This document shows positions 1 through 9,834 of a DNA stretch of 64,000 nucleotides, one piece after another. The DNA comes from Variovorax sp. PBL-E5 (lineage in GTDB: Bacteria; Pseudomonadota; Gammaproteobacteria; Burkholderiales; Burkholderiaceae_C), in NCBI RefSeq assembly GCF_901827185.1, contig NZ_LR594671.1, positions 248,001 to 312,000 on the forward strand, read 5' to 3'. Made by a program: the position numbers and the translations under genes. Under the pieces are notes generated by a model. That model was not told the origin of the DNA and did not search any database. It was given only the letters and a program-made list of their open reading frames with translations. Numbering within the stretch: the first letter of the stretch is position 1; every line of letters begins with the position of its first letter.

Positions 1-246
1 GCGATGAAGGACCATCCGCTCGCACTGCTGTTCGCGCGCGCCGGTGGCGAGTACCTCGCGAACGTCGACGTGACGGTGCAGGACGCCAAGGGCGGCACGG
101 CGCTGTCCATGCGCGCTTCGGGCCCGGTGTGCCTGATCGACCTGCCCGCCGGCCGCTACACCGTCCAGGCCACCAGCGAGGGCACGACCAAGAGCGAGGC
201 CGTGACCGTCGGCAGCGGGCCGAAGACCGCGGACTTCCGCTTCTGA
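1..246 (+). CDS. C-terminal part of an unidentified protein with a carboxypeptidase-regulatory-like fold
   Basis: The reading frame is open from the first base of the window, so the true start probably lies upstream, although an ATG is present at 4. The visible part has alternating beta-type sequence: a VDVTVQDAKG strand, then LPAGRYTVQAT and a closing K-T-A-D-F-R-F strand. This pattern is typical of carboxypeptidase regulatory-like (Cna-B/transthyretin-like) domains, which are common in exported proteins. No catalytic motif is visible. It ends 13 bases before the convergent glutathione peroxidase gene. Function is unknown, and the fold assignment is by pattern only. Confidence 0.5.
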   Translation, partial: AMKDHPLALLFARAGGEYLANVDVTVQDAKGGTALSMRASGPVCLIDLPAGRYTVQATSEGTTKSEAVTVGSGPKTADFRF

Positions 247-259
247 GCGTCGGCCGCGC

Positions 260-745
260 TCAGGCCGCCAGCGCCGCCTCGATGTCGGGCCCGAGCGACT
301 CCGGCTTGTCGAGCGGCGCGTAGCGCTTGCGCACCTGCCCGTCCTTGCCGACCAGGAACTTGGTGAAGTTCCATTTGATCGCCGTGCTGCCGAGCAGCCC
401 GGGCGCCTCGTGCGTGATCCACTTGTAGAGCGGCGAGGCGCCGGGGCCGTTGACCTCGATCTTCTCCATCATCGGAAAGCTCACGCCATAGTTCTTGGTA
501 CAGAACGCGCCGATCTCCTCGTTGCTGCCCGGGTCCTGGTTGGCGAACTGGTTGGACGGGAAGCCGAGCACCGCGAAACCCCGGTCCGCGTATTTCTCGT
601 ACAGCGCTTCCAGGCCCTCGAACTGCGGCGTGAAGCCGCACTTGCTGGCCGTGTTGACGATCAGCAGCACCTTGCCGCGGTAGGCGGCGAGCGGCACAGG
701 TGTGCCGTCGATCTGCTTCGCCTCGAAGTCGTAGACGCTGGTCAT
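260..745 (-). CDS. Glutathione peroxidase (thioredoxin-fold peroxidase)
   Basis: This 161-residue protein has the length of bacterial glutathione peroxidases. They reduce hydrogen peroxide and organic hydroperoxides with glutathione or thioredoxin. The peroxidatic Cys36 lies in N-T-A-S-K-C-G-F-T. The FPSNQF segment carries the active-site Gln and WNFTKFLV the active-site Trp/Asn. There is no signal peptide, so it is cytoplasmic. The start ATG overlaps the stop of the upstream EamA transporter gene (ATGA), so the two are translationally coupled and probably co-transcribed with lplT. It is a cysteine enzyme, not a selenoenzyme. Confidence 0.93.
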   Translation of the reverse strand: MTSVYDFEAKQIDGTPVPLAAYRGKVLLIVNTASKCGFTPQFEGLEALYEKYADRGFAVLGFPSNQFANQDPGSNEEIGAFCTKNYGVSFPMMEKIEVNGPGASPLYKWITHEAPGLLGSTAIKWNFTKFLVGKDGQVRKRYAPLDKPESLGPDIEAALAA

Positions 746-1644
746 GGCATGTCCTTCAGGATGGGAATGCGCCGATCATCGTCGCCGTCCGGCGTTCCTG
801 CAAACGCCGACCAGGCGGCCGCCGCCACGATCAGCGCGCCGCCGACCCAGATGCGCATGCCGAGCACCGCGGCGCCGAGCGCGACCGAGGACGTGCTCGC
901 AAACAGCACTTCGGACAGCATGATCACCGAGGTCGTGCTGGCCACCAGGCGCCTCGCGCCGTACTGCAGGCAGACGTTGGCGACCACGAAGCCCGTGCCC
1001 AGCAGCAGCGCCCAGCCCAGCCAGCCCGGCGTCGCCAGCGCCGGCGGCGCGATGGCGCCGAAAGCCGAGCCTGCGAGCGCCGTCAGCGTCGCCACCCCCG
1101 CGCAGCCGCCGAACATCGCCAGTGCGCGCGATTCGCCCGGCGCCGCGCGCAGCCGGCGCAGCAGGATGTTGGTCACCGCGAAGCAGAAGCCGGCCGCGAC
1201 GCCGAGCCAGTCCGCCAGGCTCGCGGGCACCGGCCAGTCGATCCCCGGCGACTTGAGCACCACCGCCACGCCGGCCAGCGCCAGCACCATGCGCGCCAGC
1301 GCCGCGGCGCTCGGACGCTCGCCGAGGAAGACCCAGGCCAGCAGCACGCTCCACAGCGGCATCAGGTAGAACAGCAGCACCACGCGCACCACGTCGCCCT
1401 GCGTCACCGCCCAGTTGAAGCCGACATTGGTCAGGCCCGCCGCCACGGCCAGCAGCACCAGTCCGCGATGCGCGACGAAGCCCCGCAACGCCTGCCGCCG
1501 CACCAGCGATATTGCGACGAAGATCGCGGCATAGATCAGGCTGGTGGCCCACACCGGATGCAGGCCGTGCGCCTCGAGCTGCCGAAAGGGAAACCACGAA
1601 ACGCCCCACACGAAGGCGTTGAAGATCAGTGCGAGTGCGGGCAA
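742..1644 (-). CDS. EamA/DMT-family transporter
   Basis: A 300-residue, very hydrophobic protein with about ten membrane segments arranged as two EamA repeats, the normal size for this inner-membrane drug/metabolite transporter family. Family members export amino acids and related metabolites; the substrate here cannot be told from sequence. The start is TTG at 1644 (Met-Pro-Ala-Leu), 13 bases after the lplT stop. The 3' end overlaps the glutathione peroxidase start by four bases. The order lplT, this gene, glutathione peroxidase suggests one transcript. Confidence 0.85.
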   Translation of the reverse strand: MPALALIFNAFVWGVSWFPFRQLEAHGLHPVWATSLIYAAIFVAISLVRRQALRGFVAHRGLVLLAVAAGLTNVGFNWAVTQGDVVRVVLLFYLMPLWSVLLAWVFLGERPSAAALARMVLALAGVAVVLKSPGIDWPVPASLADWLGVAAGFCFAVTNILLRRLRAAPGESRALAMFGGCAGVATLTALAGSAFGAIAPPALATPGWLGWALLLGTGFVVANVCLQYGARRLVASTTSVIMLSEVLFASTSSVALGAAVLGMRIWVGGALIVAAAAWSAFAGTPDGDDDRRIPILKDMP

Positions 1645-1657
1645 GCCTGGGGGGTGC

Positions 1658-2962
1658 TCAATGGTGTTTGTCGCTGCGTGCGATGGCCAGCAAGTGTTCG
1701 ACCTCTTCCGGATACTTGCGCAGGTTTCTCTGGTGCAGCCGCTTGATCATCCACATGAAGGTCGCCACGATGAGCCCGAAGGCGGTGATCGCCCAGTACG
1801 CGGAGAAGCCGAGCCCGGTGCACACGCTGTAGAACACGCCGAGGCACAGGATGCTCGCGTTCTCGTTGAAGTTCTGCACCGCGATCGACCGGCCGGCACC
1901 CATCAGGTTGTGGCCGCGGTGCTGCAGCAGCGCATTCATCGGCACCACCAGAAAGCCGCCCAGGCCGCCCAGCAGGATCAGGAACGGGATCGCGACCCAC
2001 AGGTTGCTGATGAAGTTCATGCCGATCACCAGCAGGCCCATGCCGATGCCCAGCGGGATCACGCGCGTCGCCACGTCCAGGCGCATGCGCATCGAGGCCA
2101 CGATCGCGCCGACGGCGGTGCCGATGGCGACCACGCCGGTGAGCGAAGAGGCCTGCGCCGTGTTGTAACCGAGCGCGAGCGATGCCCAGGCCAGCACGAT
2201 GTACTTGAGGTTCGAGCTGGCGCCCCAGAACAGCGTCGTGGTGGCGAGCGTGATCTGTCCCAGCTTGTCGCGCCACAGCCGCGCATTGCAATGCCAGAAG
2301 TCGGGCAGCAACGCGAACAAGTTGCGCGCGAGGCCGTGCCGCACGTTCGCCCGCAAGGGCCGCATCTCGACCCCGGTATGGGGAATGCGGGTGTTGAACC
2401 ACGCCGCCAGCACGTAGATGAAGATCAGCGTCGCGATCGCGGCTTCGGGCGGCGTGTCCACGCCGGTGTCGATCAGCGGAAAGTCGAACGCGAGCAGATG
2501 GCTCGACAACGCATGGCCGACCAGCTGCCCGCCCAGCACGATGCCCAGGATGATCGAGGCGATCGTCAGGCCTTCGATCCAGCCGTTGGCCTTGACCAGC
2601 TGCGACGCCGGCAGCAGCTCGGTGAGGATGCCGTACTTGGCCGGGGAGTAGGCCGCGGCACCGAGCCCGACGATCGCGTAGGCGACCAGCGGATGCGAGC
2701 CGAACAGCATCATCACGCAGCCGACCACCTTGATCGCATTGGCGACGAACATCACCTGGCCCTTGGGCAGCGCATCGGCGAAGGCGCCGACCAGCGGTGC
2801 CAGCAACACATAGAAGACGGTGAAGATCGGCACCAGCGCCGCGCGCTGCCACTCGGGCGCACCATGGGCCCGCAACAGTTCCACGGCAGCGACGAAGAGC
2901 GCGTTGTCGGCCAGCGACGAAAAGAACTGCGCCGACATGATCGTGTAGAAACCGCGCTTCAT
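1658..2962 (-). CDS. lplT: Lysophospholipid transporter LplT
   Basis: A 434-residue MFS protein with about twelve membrane helices. The N-terminus (F-F-S-S-L-A-D-N-A-L-F) and the S-P-A-K-Y-G-I segment near residue 105 are characteristic of LplT. In Escherichia coli LplT flips lysophospholipids across the inner membrane for re-acylation by Aas. No aas gene is nearby. It is divergent from alr, and the 170-base gap between the two start codons must carry both promoters. It appears to be the first gene of a three-gene minus-strand operon. Confidence 0.85.
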   Translation of the reverse strand: MKRGFYTIMSAQFFSSLADNALFVAAVELLRAHGAPEWQRAALVPIFTVFYVLLAPLVGAFADALPKGQVMFVANAIKVVGCVMMLFGSHPLVAYAIVGLGAAAYSPAKYGILTELLPASQLVKANGWIEGLTIASIILGIVLGGQLVGHALSSHLLAFDFPLIDTGVDTPPEAAIATLIFIYVLAAWFNTRIPHTGVEMRPLRANVRHGLARNLFALLPDFWHCNARLWRDKLGQITLATTTLFWGASSNLKYIVLAWASLALGYNTAQASSLTGVVAIGTAVGAIVASMRMRLDVATRVIPLGIGMGLLVIGMNFISNLWVAIPFLILLGGLGGFLVVPMNALLQHRGHNLMGAGRSIAVQNFNENASILCLGVFYSVCTGLGFSAYWAITAFGLIVATFMWMIKRLHQRNLRKYPEEVEHLLAIARSDKHH

Positions 2963-3075
2963 CGATGGGCTGGCTGGCCAGGAAGGGGGACTGCTGGCAT
3001 TAGTGGGAAAGTAACCGTTTCGGGGGCGGCTGCGCGGTTATAGCATGGGGGTGTGGTGCCAAAATGGCAGGGCGT

Positions 3076-3097
3076 ACCCGGTGTTCCGGGTGTTTTT
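3076..3097 (+). terminator. Hairpin plus T-run in the alr leader (possible attenuator)
   Basis: The six-base stem ACCCGG (3076-3081) pairs perfectly with CCGGGT (3086-3091) across a TGTT loop and is followed by GTTTTT. This is the layout of an intrinsic terminator on the plus strand. It sits about 35 bases upstream of the alr GTG start, so any transcript starting farther upstream would meet it before alr. It could also be a chance hairpin, since promoter positions are unknown. Confidence 0.4.
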
Positions 3098-3132
3098 GCG
3101 TGAGCGTTTTCAGCTTTCCTGCGGGTTTCTCC

Positions 3133-4242
3133 GTGCCTCGTCCCATCCTCGCCACCATCCATCCCGCTGCACTGCGCCACAACCTCGACCGGGTCCGGCG
3201 CGCCGCGCTCGACGCTCGCACCTGGGCCGTCGTCAAGGCCGATGCCTACGGGCACGGCATCGAGCGTGTGTTCGACGCCTTCCGTGCCGCCGACGGCTTC
3301 GCGCTGCTCGACCTGGCCGAGGCCGAACGCGTGCGCGCGCTCGGCTGGCGCGGGCCGGTGCTGCTGCTCGAAGGCGTGTTCGAGCCGCGCGACCTCGAGC
3401 TGTGTTCGCGCCTGGACCTCTGGCACACGGTGCACTGCGAGGCCCAGATCGACATGCTGGCCGCGCACAAGACGCAGGCGCCGCAGCGCGTCTTCCTCAA
3501 GATGAACTCGGGCATGAACCGGCTCGGCTTTGCGCCCGAGCGCTTCCGTGCCGCCTGGACGCGCCTGAATGCGCTGCCGCAGGTCGACGAGATCTCGCTG
3601 ATGACCCATTTCAGCGATGCCGACGGCGAGCGCGGTGTCGCGCACCAGCTCGCGCTGTTCGAGCGCGTCACCCAGGACCTGCCCGGCGAGCGCTCGATCG
3701 CCAACAGCGCAGCCACGTTGCGCCATGCGGCCGACACGCGCGCTGACTGGGTGCGTCCCGGCATCGTGCTGTACGGCAGCGCGCCCGACTTCCCGGAACA
3801 CGACCCGGCGCACTGGCAGCTGCAACCAGCGATGACGCTGGCGACGAAGCTGATCTCGGTGCAGCAGCTGAAGGCTGGCGACACCGTGGGCTACGGCTCG
3901 CGCTTCACGGCCGAGGGCGCGCTGCGCATCGGCATCGCCGCGGTCGGCTATGCCGACGGCTATCCGCGCCATTGCGACACCGGCACGCCGGTGCTGGTCG
4001 ACGGCGTGCGCACGCGCATGGTGGGGCGCGTCAGCATGGACATGATCACGGTCGATCTCACGCCCGTGCCCGATGCCGGCTTCGGCAGCGAGGTCACGCT
4101 GTGGGGGCGCGCATCGAACGGCGCCGTGCTGCCGATCGATGAAGTGGCGCAAGCCGGCGGCACCGTCGGCTACGAGCTGATGTGCGCCGTGGCGCCGCGT
4201 GTCCCGAAACGGGTGGACGAGCCCCGAAGCGCGGCTCAATAG
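3133..4242 (+). CDS. alr: Alanine racemase
   Basis: This PLP enzyme interconverts L- and D-alanine for peptidoglycan. With the GTG start at 3133 the product is 369 residues, matching the family, and begins directly with the conserved P-I-L-A-T-I-H strand. An ATG at 3064 would add 23 residues of uncharacteristic sequence. Lys35 in [10 protein letters not shown] binds PLP. Tyr273 in V-G-Y-A-D-G-Y-P-R is the second catalytic base. The gene is divergent from lplT and its 3' end overlaps the convergent PanE-like gene by seven bases. Whether it is the biosynthetic (alr) or catabolic (dadX) type cannot be told. Confidence 0.93.
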   Translation: MPRPILATIHPAALRHNLDRVRRAALDARTWAVVKADAYGHGIERVFDAFRAADGFALLDLAEAERVRALGWRGPVLLLEGVFEPRDLELCSRLDLWHTVHCEAQIDMLAAHKTQAPQRVFLKMNSGMNRLGFAPERFRAAWTRLNALPQVDEISLMTHFSDADGERGVAHQLALFERVTQDLPGERSIANSAATLRHAADTRADWVRPGIVLYGSAPDFPEHDPAHWQLQPAMTLATKLISVQQLKAGDTVGYGSRFTAEGALRIGIAAVGYADGYPRHCDTGTPVLVDGVRTRMVGRVSMDMITVDLTPVPDAGFGSEVTLWGRASNGAVLPIDEVAQAGGTVGYELMCAVAPRVPKRVDEPRSAAQ

Positions 4243-5213
4243 AGACCGCGCTGGCGTGCCTGCAGCCGTGCCAGGCCCAGCAGCGCATCGGTGAAGGGCG
4301 TCGGCACGCCCGCGCGCTGGCCGAGTTCCCGCACCGAGGACACCAGCGCATCGAGCTCGACCGCGCGGCCGGCCTCCACGTCCTGCAGCATCGAGGTCTT
4401 GAACGCACCGAGCTTGCGCGTGACCGCGTGGCGGTCTTCCGGCGTCTCGGCGATCGGGACGCCGATGCGCGCGCCGATGTCCCTGGCCTCCAGCATGATC
4501 GCCGAGATGAAGCCGCGCACCAGGTCGTCGTTGAGGATCAGGTCGGTGGTGGCGCCGGTCAGCGCGCTGATCGGGTTGACCGTCATGTTGCCCCAGAGCT
4601 TGTACCAGATGTCCTTCTGGATCTGCGGCGACAGGCGGGCGTCGAGGCCCGCGCGCACGAGCAACTCGCACAGCGCCTGCGCGCGCGGCGTCGCTTCGCC
4701 CGAAGGCTCGCCGACGATCAGCCCGTTGCCGAAGTGATGCCGCACCACGCCCGGCGCATCGAGCGAGCAGCTCGCATGCACCACGCCGCCGATCACGTGC
4801 CGCGCCGGGATCGCCGCATCGATGCGGCCGCCCGGATCGATCGCCTCCAGCTGCGCGCCCGCCAGCGGGCCGCCGAAGCCGCCCTGCAGGAACCACCAGG
4901 GCACGCCGTTCATCGCGGTGAGAACGATCGTCGCGGGGCCGAGCAGCGGTGCGATCTGCTCGGCCACCACCGGCAGCGCCGGCGCCTTGACCGCGACGAT
5001 CACCACCTGCTGCACGCCCAGCGCCTTCGGATCGGCACTGGTCCGCACCGGCACCGCCGTGCGCGCACCGCCGCTCACCAGCGCGAGGCCGTCGCGCTGC
5101 AACGCCGCCAGCGTCGCACCGCGCGCCACCACGTCGATCTCGCAGCCGGCCTGCGCCAGCTTCGCGCCCAGCCATCCGCCGATCGCGCCGGCGCCGTAGA
5201 TGCAGACTTTCAT
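4236..5213 (-). CDS. PanE/ApbA-family 2-ketopantoate-type reductase
   Basis: A 325-residue NAD(P)H-dependent reductase. The N-terminal Rossmann motif is [10 protein letters not shown]. The conserved helix [12 protein letters not shown] supplies the catalytic Lys and Asn, followed by N-P-I-S-A-L-T. Classical PanE makes pantoate from ketopantoate, but many paralogues act on other 2-keto acids. It is the last gene of the hpa operon, its start overlapping the stop of the class II aldolase gene by four bases. That position suggests a catabolic 2-keto-acid reductase rather than pantothenate synthesis, which is inference. Confidence 0.8.
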   Translation of the reverse strand: MKVCIYGAGAIGGWLGAKLAQAGCEIDVVARGATLAALQRDGLALVSGGARTAVPVRTSADPKALGVQQVVIVAVKAPALPVVAEQIAPLLGPATIVLTAMNGVPWWFLQGGFGGPLAGAQLEAIDPGGRIDAAIPARHVIGGVVHASCSLDAPGVVRHHFGNGLIVGEPSGEATPRAQALCELLVRAGLDARLSPQIQKDIWYKLWGNMTVNPISALTGATTDLILNDDLVRGFISAIMLEARDIGARIGVPIAETPEDRHAVTRKLGAFKTSMLQDVEAGRAVELDALVSSVRELGQRAGVPTPFTDALLGLARLQARQRGLY

Positions 5214-6001
5214 GCTTGGTACGCGTCGTCGATGCGGTCGATCTGCCGGACCAGCGCGTCGAACAGGTCCTGCCCCGCGCCGTGGTTCGCACTGAGCTGG
5301 AAGGAATCGCGCGTGCACTTGCGCGCGATCTCCTCGGACACCGGGATCGCGGCGCCCATCGAGAAGGTCGCCATCTGGATCTCGCAGGCGCGCTGCAGCG
5401 TCCAGAGGATCGCGAAGGTCTGCGGCAGCGTGTGGCCCCAGGCCAGCAGGCCATGGTTGCGCAGGATCACCGCGCGCCGGTCGCCGATGCTCTGGATCAG
5501 GCGCGGGCCTTCGTCGGCATGGATGGTGATGCCCTCGAAGTCGTGGTACGCGACCATGTCGTGCAGCTGCGCGGTGTAGAAGTTGGTCTGCTGCAACCCG
5601 CCCTGCAGGCAGGCCACCGCGACGCCGGCCGTGGTGTGCGTGTGCATCACGCAATGCGCATCGGACAGGCCGTCGTGGATCGCGGCGTGCACGGTGAAGC
5701 CGGCCGGATTGACGGGCCAGGTCGAGCCGTCGAGCACCCGGCCCTGCAGGTCGATCTTGACCAGGTTGCTCGCGGTCACCTCGCTGTAGTGCAGACCGAA
5801 GGGATTGATCAGAAACTGCTTCTCACCGCCGCTCACGCTGTCGGGCAGCCGCACGGTGATGTGGTTGTAGATCATCTCGGTCCAGCCCAGCATCGCGAAC
5901 ACGCGGTAGCACGCCGCGAGCTGCAGCCGCGCCGCGCGCTCGTCGGGATGCATCGTGGAGGGGACGCGCGCCGTGGGCGGCGCAGAAAGAACGGTGGTCA
6001 T
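5210..6001 (-). CDS. Class II aldolase/adducin family protein
   Basis: A 263-residue single-domain member of the zinc-dependent class II aldolase/adducin family (fuculose-phosphate aldolase fold). The metal-ligand motif H-T-H-T-T-A-G lies near residue 118 and a further His occurs in R-N-H-G-L-L-A-W-G near residue 183. Such proteins catalyse aldol cleavage, epimerisation or decarboxylation of small hydroxy acids; the substrate is unknown. It lies between the IlvD/Edd dehydratase (42-base gap) and the PanE-like reductase (ATGA overlap) at the distal end of the hpa operon. These three genes may form a functional unit. Confidence 0.8.
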   Translation of the reverse strand: MTTVLSAPPTARVPSTMHPDERAARLQLAACYRVFAMLGWTEMIYNHITVRLPDSVSGGEKQFLINPFGLHYSEVTASNLVKIDLQGRVLDGSTWPVNPAGFTVHAAIHDGLSDAHCVMHTHTTAGVAVACLQGGLQQTNFYTAQLHDMVAYHDFEGITIHADEGPRLIQSIGDRRAVILRNHGLLAWGHTLPQTFAILWTLQRACEIQMATFSMGAAIPVSEEIARKCTRDSFQLSANHGAGQDLFDALVRQIDRIDDAYQA

Positions 6002-6043
6002 CGGCAGTTCCCTTTCATTCGTGCTTGCGTCGCGGACGCGTGG

Positions 6044-7777
6044 TCAGGATTCGTCGCGCAGCCAGGTGACCGCGCCGGAGTGCGTCACCGCGCCCTGGTG
6101 GCCGGGCCGCACCGTGAGCGCGTATTTCTCGAGCACGCCGCCGCGGTGCAGGTTCGCAGGCGGCTTGCGCCGCGCGAGCCGCGCACCGATCTCGTCGGCG
6201 GCGAGTTCGACCGTGATGCTGTGGGCCTCGGCCCGCGCGTCGATCGCAATCATGTCGCCATCGGCCAGTGCCGCGATCGGTCCGCCGTCGGCCGCTTCGG
6301 GGCCGGCGTAGCCGATGCACAGGCCGCGTGTCGCGCCCGAGAAGCGGCCATCGGTGAGCAGCGCCACGCGGTCGCCCATGCCCTGGCCGTAGAGCAGCGC
6401 GGTGATGCCGAGCATCTCGCGCATGCCGGGGCTGCCGCGCGGGCCTTCGTTGCGGATCACGATCACGTCGCCAGCCTCGTAGCGCCGGTTCTGCACCGCG
6501 GCCTGTGCTTCTTCCTCGGAGTCGAAGACGCGTGCCGGGCCGCGATGCACCAGCGTCTTCAGGCCCGCGGTCTTGAGCAGCGCGCCGTCGGGGCAGAGGT
6601 TGCCCTTGAGCACCGCGAGCCCGCCGTCGCGACTGATCGCATCGCCGGCCTTGCGCACCACGCGGCCGTCGGGCTCGCCCGCGTCGGCCACTTCCTCGGC
6701 CAGCGTGCGGCCGGTGAAGGTGAGGGCGCCGCCGTGCAGGAAGCCCTGCGCCAGCAGCGTGCGCAGGATCACGCCGGCGCCGCCGATGTAGTAGACGTCG
6801 CGCGCCAGGTACTGGCCGCCCGGGCGCAGGTCGGCGATCAGCGGCGTGCGCGCGAACACCTCGGCCACGTCGTCCAGATGGAAGCGGATGCCGGCCTCGT
6901 GCGCGATCGCCGGCAGGTGCAGCGCGGCGTTGGTCGAGCCGCCGGTGGCCGAGACCAGCGCGCAGGCGTTCTCGAGCGACTGGCGCGTCACGATGTCGCG
7001 CGGCAGCGGGCCGTCGCCCAGCACCGCCTTCATCAGCGTCTTCGCGGCGCGGCGCATCAGCGGCGCGCGTTCGCTGAACACCGCCGGCACCATGCTGGAG
7101 CCGATCGGCGCCAGGCCCAGCGCCTCCGAGACCATGCCCATCGTGTTGGCGGTGAACTGGCCCGCGCAGGCGCCCGCGGTCGGCAGGCAGGCGCGGCTCA
7201 TCGCATCGAGCTCGTCGGCCGTGGCGGTGCCGGCGAGCACCTTGCCGATGGTCTCGTAGGTGTCGACCACGTTGAGGTCGCGGCCGTCCGGCCCCGGCAT
7301 CTGGCCCGGCAGCGCGGAGCCGCCATGCACGAACACGCTCGGCACGTTGCAGCGCACCATGCCCATCATCAGGCCCGGCAGGTTCTTGTCGCAGGCGCCG
7401 ATCGCGAAGATGCCGTCCCACTGATGCCCGCGCGTCGAGGTCTCGACGCTGTCGGCGATCAGCTCGCGCGAGACCAGCGAGAAGCGCATGCCCGAATGCG
7501 CCATCGACAGGCCGTCGCTGACCGACATCACCGGGCATTCGTGCGGCGTGCCGCCGCCCGCGTAGATGCCGGTCTTGGCGTGCTGCGCCTGCTCGCGCAG
7601 GTTCAGGTTGCACGGGCTCATCTCGCCGCCGGTGTGGAACACGCCGATGTGCGGCCGCGCGATGTCCTCGTCGTCCTGGCCCAGCGCCTGCAGGAAGCTG
7701 CGCGTGGTGGCGCGGATGATGCCGTCGCGGATGATCGCCGAGCGGAAGCCGCGGGCCTTGTCGCCGATGTCGGTCAT
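6044..7777 (-). CDS. IlvD/Edd-family dehydratase (dihydroxy-acid dehydratase-like)
   Basis: This 577-residue iron-sulfur dehydratase has Cys ligands in [17 protein letters not shown] and T-A-G-A-C-A-G-Q-F. Family members convert 2,3-dihydroxy acids to 2-keto acids: IlvD in branched-chain amino acid synthesis, and sugar-acid dehydratases in catabolism. The length fits both groups. Placement inside an aromatic-degradation operon, eight bases after hpaI, favours a catabolic paralogue over the housekeeping ilvD, but the sequence alone does not decide. Confidence 0.85.
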   Translation of the reverse strand: MTDIGDKARGFRSAIIRDGIIRATTRSFLQALGQDDEDIARPHIGVFHTGGEMSPCNLNLREQAQHAKTGIYAGGGTPHECPVMSVSDGLSMAHSGMRFSLVSRELIADSVETSTRGHQWDGIFAIGACDKNLPGLMMGMVRCNVPSVFVHGGSALPGQMPGPDGRDLNVVDTYETIGKVLAGTATADELDAMSRACLPTAGACAGQFTANTMGMVSEALGLAPIGSSMVPAVFSERAPLMRRAAKTLMKAVLGDGPLPRDIVTRQSLENACALVSATGGSTNAALHLPAIAHEAGIRFHLDDVAEVFARTPLIADLRPGGQYLARDVYYIGGAGVILRTLLAQGFLHGGALTFTGRTLAEEVADAGEPDGRVVRKAGDAISRDGGLAVLKGNLCPDGALLKTAGLKTLVHRGPARVFDSEEEAQAAVQNRRYEAGDVIVIRNEGPRGSPGMREMLGITALLYGQGMGDRVALLTDGRFSGATRGLCIGYAGPEAADGGPIAALADGDMIAIDARAEAHSITVELAADEIGARLARRKPPANLHRGGVLEKYALTVRPGHQGAVTHSGAVTWLRDES

Positions 7778-7784
7778 GGCGGGC

Positions 7785-8600
7785 TCAGTAGCCGGGTGCG
7801 TCCGGTCCCGGCGCGTCCTTCTTGTAGCGCGCCAGCAGCTGCTTGGCCGCGGCCACCAGCAGTGCCGTGTCGACGCCCACCGCGACGAAGAGCGCGCCGG
7901 CCGCGAGCCATTTGCGCGCCTGTTCCTCGGTGGTCGACAGGATGCCCGGCACCTTGCCGGCCTTGCGGATGCGCGCGATGGCGTCGGTGATCGCGGCCTG
8001 CACCTCCGGATGGCCCGGCTGTCCGATGAGGCCCATCGAGGCCGAAAGATCGGCGGGGCCGATGAAGACGCCGTCGATGCCCGGCGTCGCCGCGATGGCG
8101 TCGAGATTCTTCAGCGCCTCGACCGTCTCGGCCTGCACCAGCAGGCAGGTCTGCGCGTTGGCCTCGTTCAGGTACTTCGGATAGCTCTGCCAGCGCGAGG
8201 CGCGCGCCAGCGAGCTGCCGATGCCGCGCACGCCCTCGGGCGGATAGCGCATCGCCTGCACCAGGCGCGCGGCCTGCTCGGGCGTGTCGACCATCGGCAC
8301 CAGCAGCGTCTGGGCGCCGATGTCGAGGTACTGCTTGATCAGCGCGGTCTCGCCGACGGGCACGCGCACCACCGGCTGCGAGCGGTGCGCGAGGCCCGAC
8401 CATGCGCTCGAAATGCCTTGCAGCTGCGCAAGCACCGAACGCACGTCGTTGGGCGCATGCTCGCCGTCGATCAGCAGCCAGTCGTAGCCGGCGCCCGCGA
8501 GCATCTCGGCCGCGTAGCCGTCGGCCAGCCCGACCCAGAGGCCGATCTGCGGCTGGCCTGCCTGCAGGGCTTGCTTGAAGGTGTTGAGGGGGGTTTGCAT
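7785..8600 (-). CDS. hpaI: 4-hydroxy-2-oxoheptane-1,7-dioate aldolase HpaI
   Basis: A 271-residue HpcH/HpaI-family class II aldolase. In the homoprotocatechuate pathway it cleaves 4-hydroxy-2-oxoheptanedioate to pyruvate and succinic semialdehyde. Family residues are visible: His in L-I-D-G-E-H-A-P-N near 45, metal-ligand Glu in V-Q-A-E-T near 150, and Asp in F-I-G-P-A-D-L-S near 177. The ATG at 8600 gives the standard N-terminus. It sits eight bases downstream of hpaH and is the last step of the meta-cleavage set in this operon. Confidence 0.92.
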   Translation of the reverse strand: MQTPLNTFKQALQAGQPQIGLWVGLADGYAAEMLAGAGYDWLLIDGEHAPNDVRSVLAQLQGISSAWSGLAHRSQPVVRVPVGETALIKQYLDIGAQTLLVPMVDTPEQAARLVQAMRYPPEGVRGIGSSLARASRWQSYPKYLNEANAQTCLLVQAETVEALKNLDAIAATPGIDGVFIGPADLSASMGLIGQPGHPEVQAAITDAIARIRKAGKVPGILSTTEEQARKWLAAGALFVAVGVDTALLVAAAKQLLARYKKDAPGPDAPGY

Positions 8601-8608
8601 GGAAGGCC

Positions 8609-9409
8609 TCAGACGAAACGGAAGGAGATCGAACCGAGCGGACCGTAATCCGCGTGAAAAGTGTCGCCGGCCAATGCCGTGGTCGGTCGCGTGAACGAAC
8701 CGCCGAGCACCACCTCGCCGGCCTCCAGGCATTCGTCCCAGGGCGCGAGCTTGTTGGCCAGCCAGGCCACGCCGGTCGCGGGATGGTTCAGCACTGCGGC
8801 CGCGACGCCGGATTCCTCGATGATGCCGTTCTTGTACAGCAGCGCGCCGACCCAGCGCAGGTCGACCGCGTCCGGCTTCACCGGCCGGCCGCCGGTCACG
8901 ATGCCGGCATTGGCCGCGTTGTCGGCGATGGTGTCGAACACGCGGCGCATGGCCTTGGTGTGGCGGTCGAACTGCTCGATGCGCGCGTCGATGATCTCGA
9001 TCGCCGGCACGACGTATTCGGTGGCGGCCAGCACGTCGAAGATCGTCACGTTCGGCCCCTGCAGCCGCTTGCCGAGCACGAAGGCGAGCTCGACCTCCAC
9101 CCGGGGCGCGATGAAGCGCTGGAAGGGGATGTCGCCCTGCTCGAAGAACATGTCGTCCAAGAGCGTGCCGTAGTCGGGCTCGGTGATCTGGCTGGCCTGC
9201 TGCATCGCGCGCGAGGTCAGGCCGATCTTGTGGCCCTTGATCACGCGGCCCTCGGCGATCTTGGCCTTGACCCATTCGCGCGAGATCGCGTAGCCGTCCT
9301 CGATCGTCATCGCGGGAAAGCGCTTGGAGAAATGCTCGACCTGCACGCGCGACTTCTCGCTCTCGTGCAGTTCGGCGGCGAGCTGCTGGATGAGGGTCTT
9401 GTCGAGCAT
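8609..9409 (-). CDS. hpaH: 2-oxo-hept-4-ene-1,7-dioate hydratase HpaH
   Basis: This 266-residue protein of the FAA-hydrolase superfamily (hydratase/decarboxylase branch) hydrates 2-oxohept-4-enedioate to the HpaI substrate. The sequence shows the characteristic G-H-K-I-G-L-T-S near residue 60 and the metal-binding P-R-V-E-V-E-L-A-F near 102. Its start lies one base from the HpaF stop (9411), so translation is probably coupled. Length and neighbours match the HpaH/MhpD family. Confidence 0.92.
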   Translation of the reverse strand: MLDKTLIQQLAAELHESEKSRVQVEHFSKRFPAMTIEDGYAISREWVKAKIAEGRVIKGHKIGLTSRAMQQASQITEPDYGTLLDDMFFEQGDIPFQRFIAPRVEVELAFVLGKRLQGPNVTIFDVLAATEYVVPAIEIIDARIEQFDRHTKAMRRVFDTIADNAANAGIVTGGRPVKPDAVDLRWVGALLYKNGIIEESGVAAAVLNHPATGVAWLANKLAPWDECLEAGEVVLGGSFTRPTTALAGDTFHADYGPLGSISFRFV

Positions 9410-9410
9410 G

Positions 9411-9815
9411 CTATTTGTTGAAGAGTGGATGCAGGTTGCCGTACTTGCCGTCGTAGATCAGGCCGGGGCTTTCGTCGACCTGCAGCGTGATGCCGATGTG
9501 GCGCTTCGCAAGCAGCGGTTCGAAGTGCTGCTTGACGCTGGCCAGCAGCGCGTCGCCGGCGCGTTTCTTTACAGCGTCGGTACGGCCCGCCGCCATCCGC
9601 AGATTGAGGTAGACGAAGGCGTAGTCGGCCTTGCCGTCGGCCACCGCGTAGTGCGCGGCCGGATAGGCCAGCACGCGCGTGCCGCCGGTCGGATAGACCT
9701 GCCGGCCTTCGTCGTCGCGCTGCGCGAGCATGGTGTCGGCCAGACTGCGGCACAGCGCCGGCATGTCGGTCTCGCGTTCGATGTTCGGCGTGTAGAGGAT
9801 CACCAGATGAGGCAT
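9411..9815 (-). CDS. hpaF: 5-carboxymethyl-2-hydroxymuconate isomerase HpaF
   Basis: A 134-residue member of the tautomerase-like CHMI family. It isomerises 5-carboxymethyl-2-hydroxymuconate to the oxo-enoate that HpaG then decarboxylates. The N-terminus M-P-H-L-V-I-L-Y-T begins with Pro2, the catalytic base of this fold once Met is removed. It lies between hpaD (19-base gap) and hpaH (one-base gap) within the pathway order. Size and context agree with HpaF. Confidence 0.88.
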   Translation of the reverse strand: MPHLVILYTPNIERETDMPALCRSLADTMLAQRDDEGRQVYPTGGTRVLAYPAAHYAVADGKADYAFVYLNLRMAAGRTDAVKKRAGDALLASVKQHFEPLLAKRHIGITLQVDESPGLIYDGKYGNLHPLFNK

Positions 9816-9834
9816 GGCCGCTCTCCTTCGTTGT

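Noticed and set aside
2959..5454. 831-codon open frame on the minus strand
   Set aside because: It spans alr antisense and the PanE-like gene in a wrong frame, with no domain pattern; shadow.
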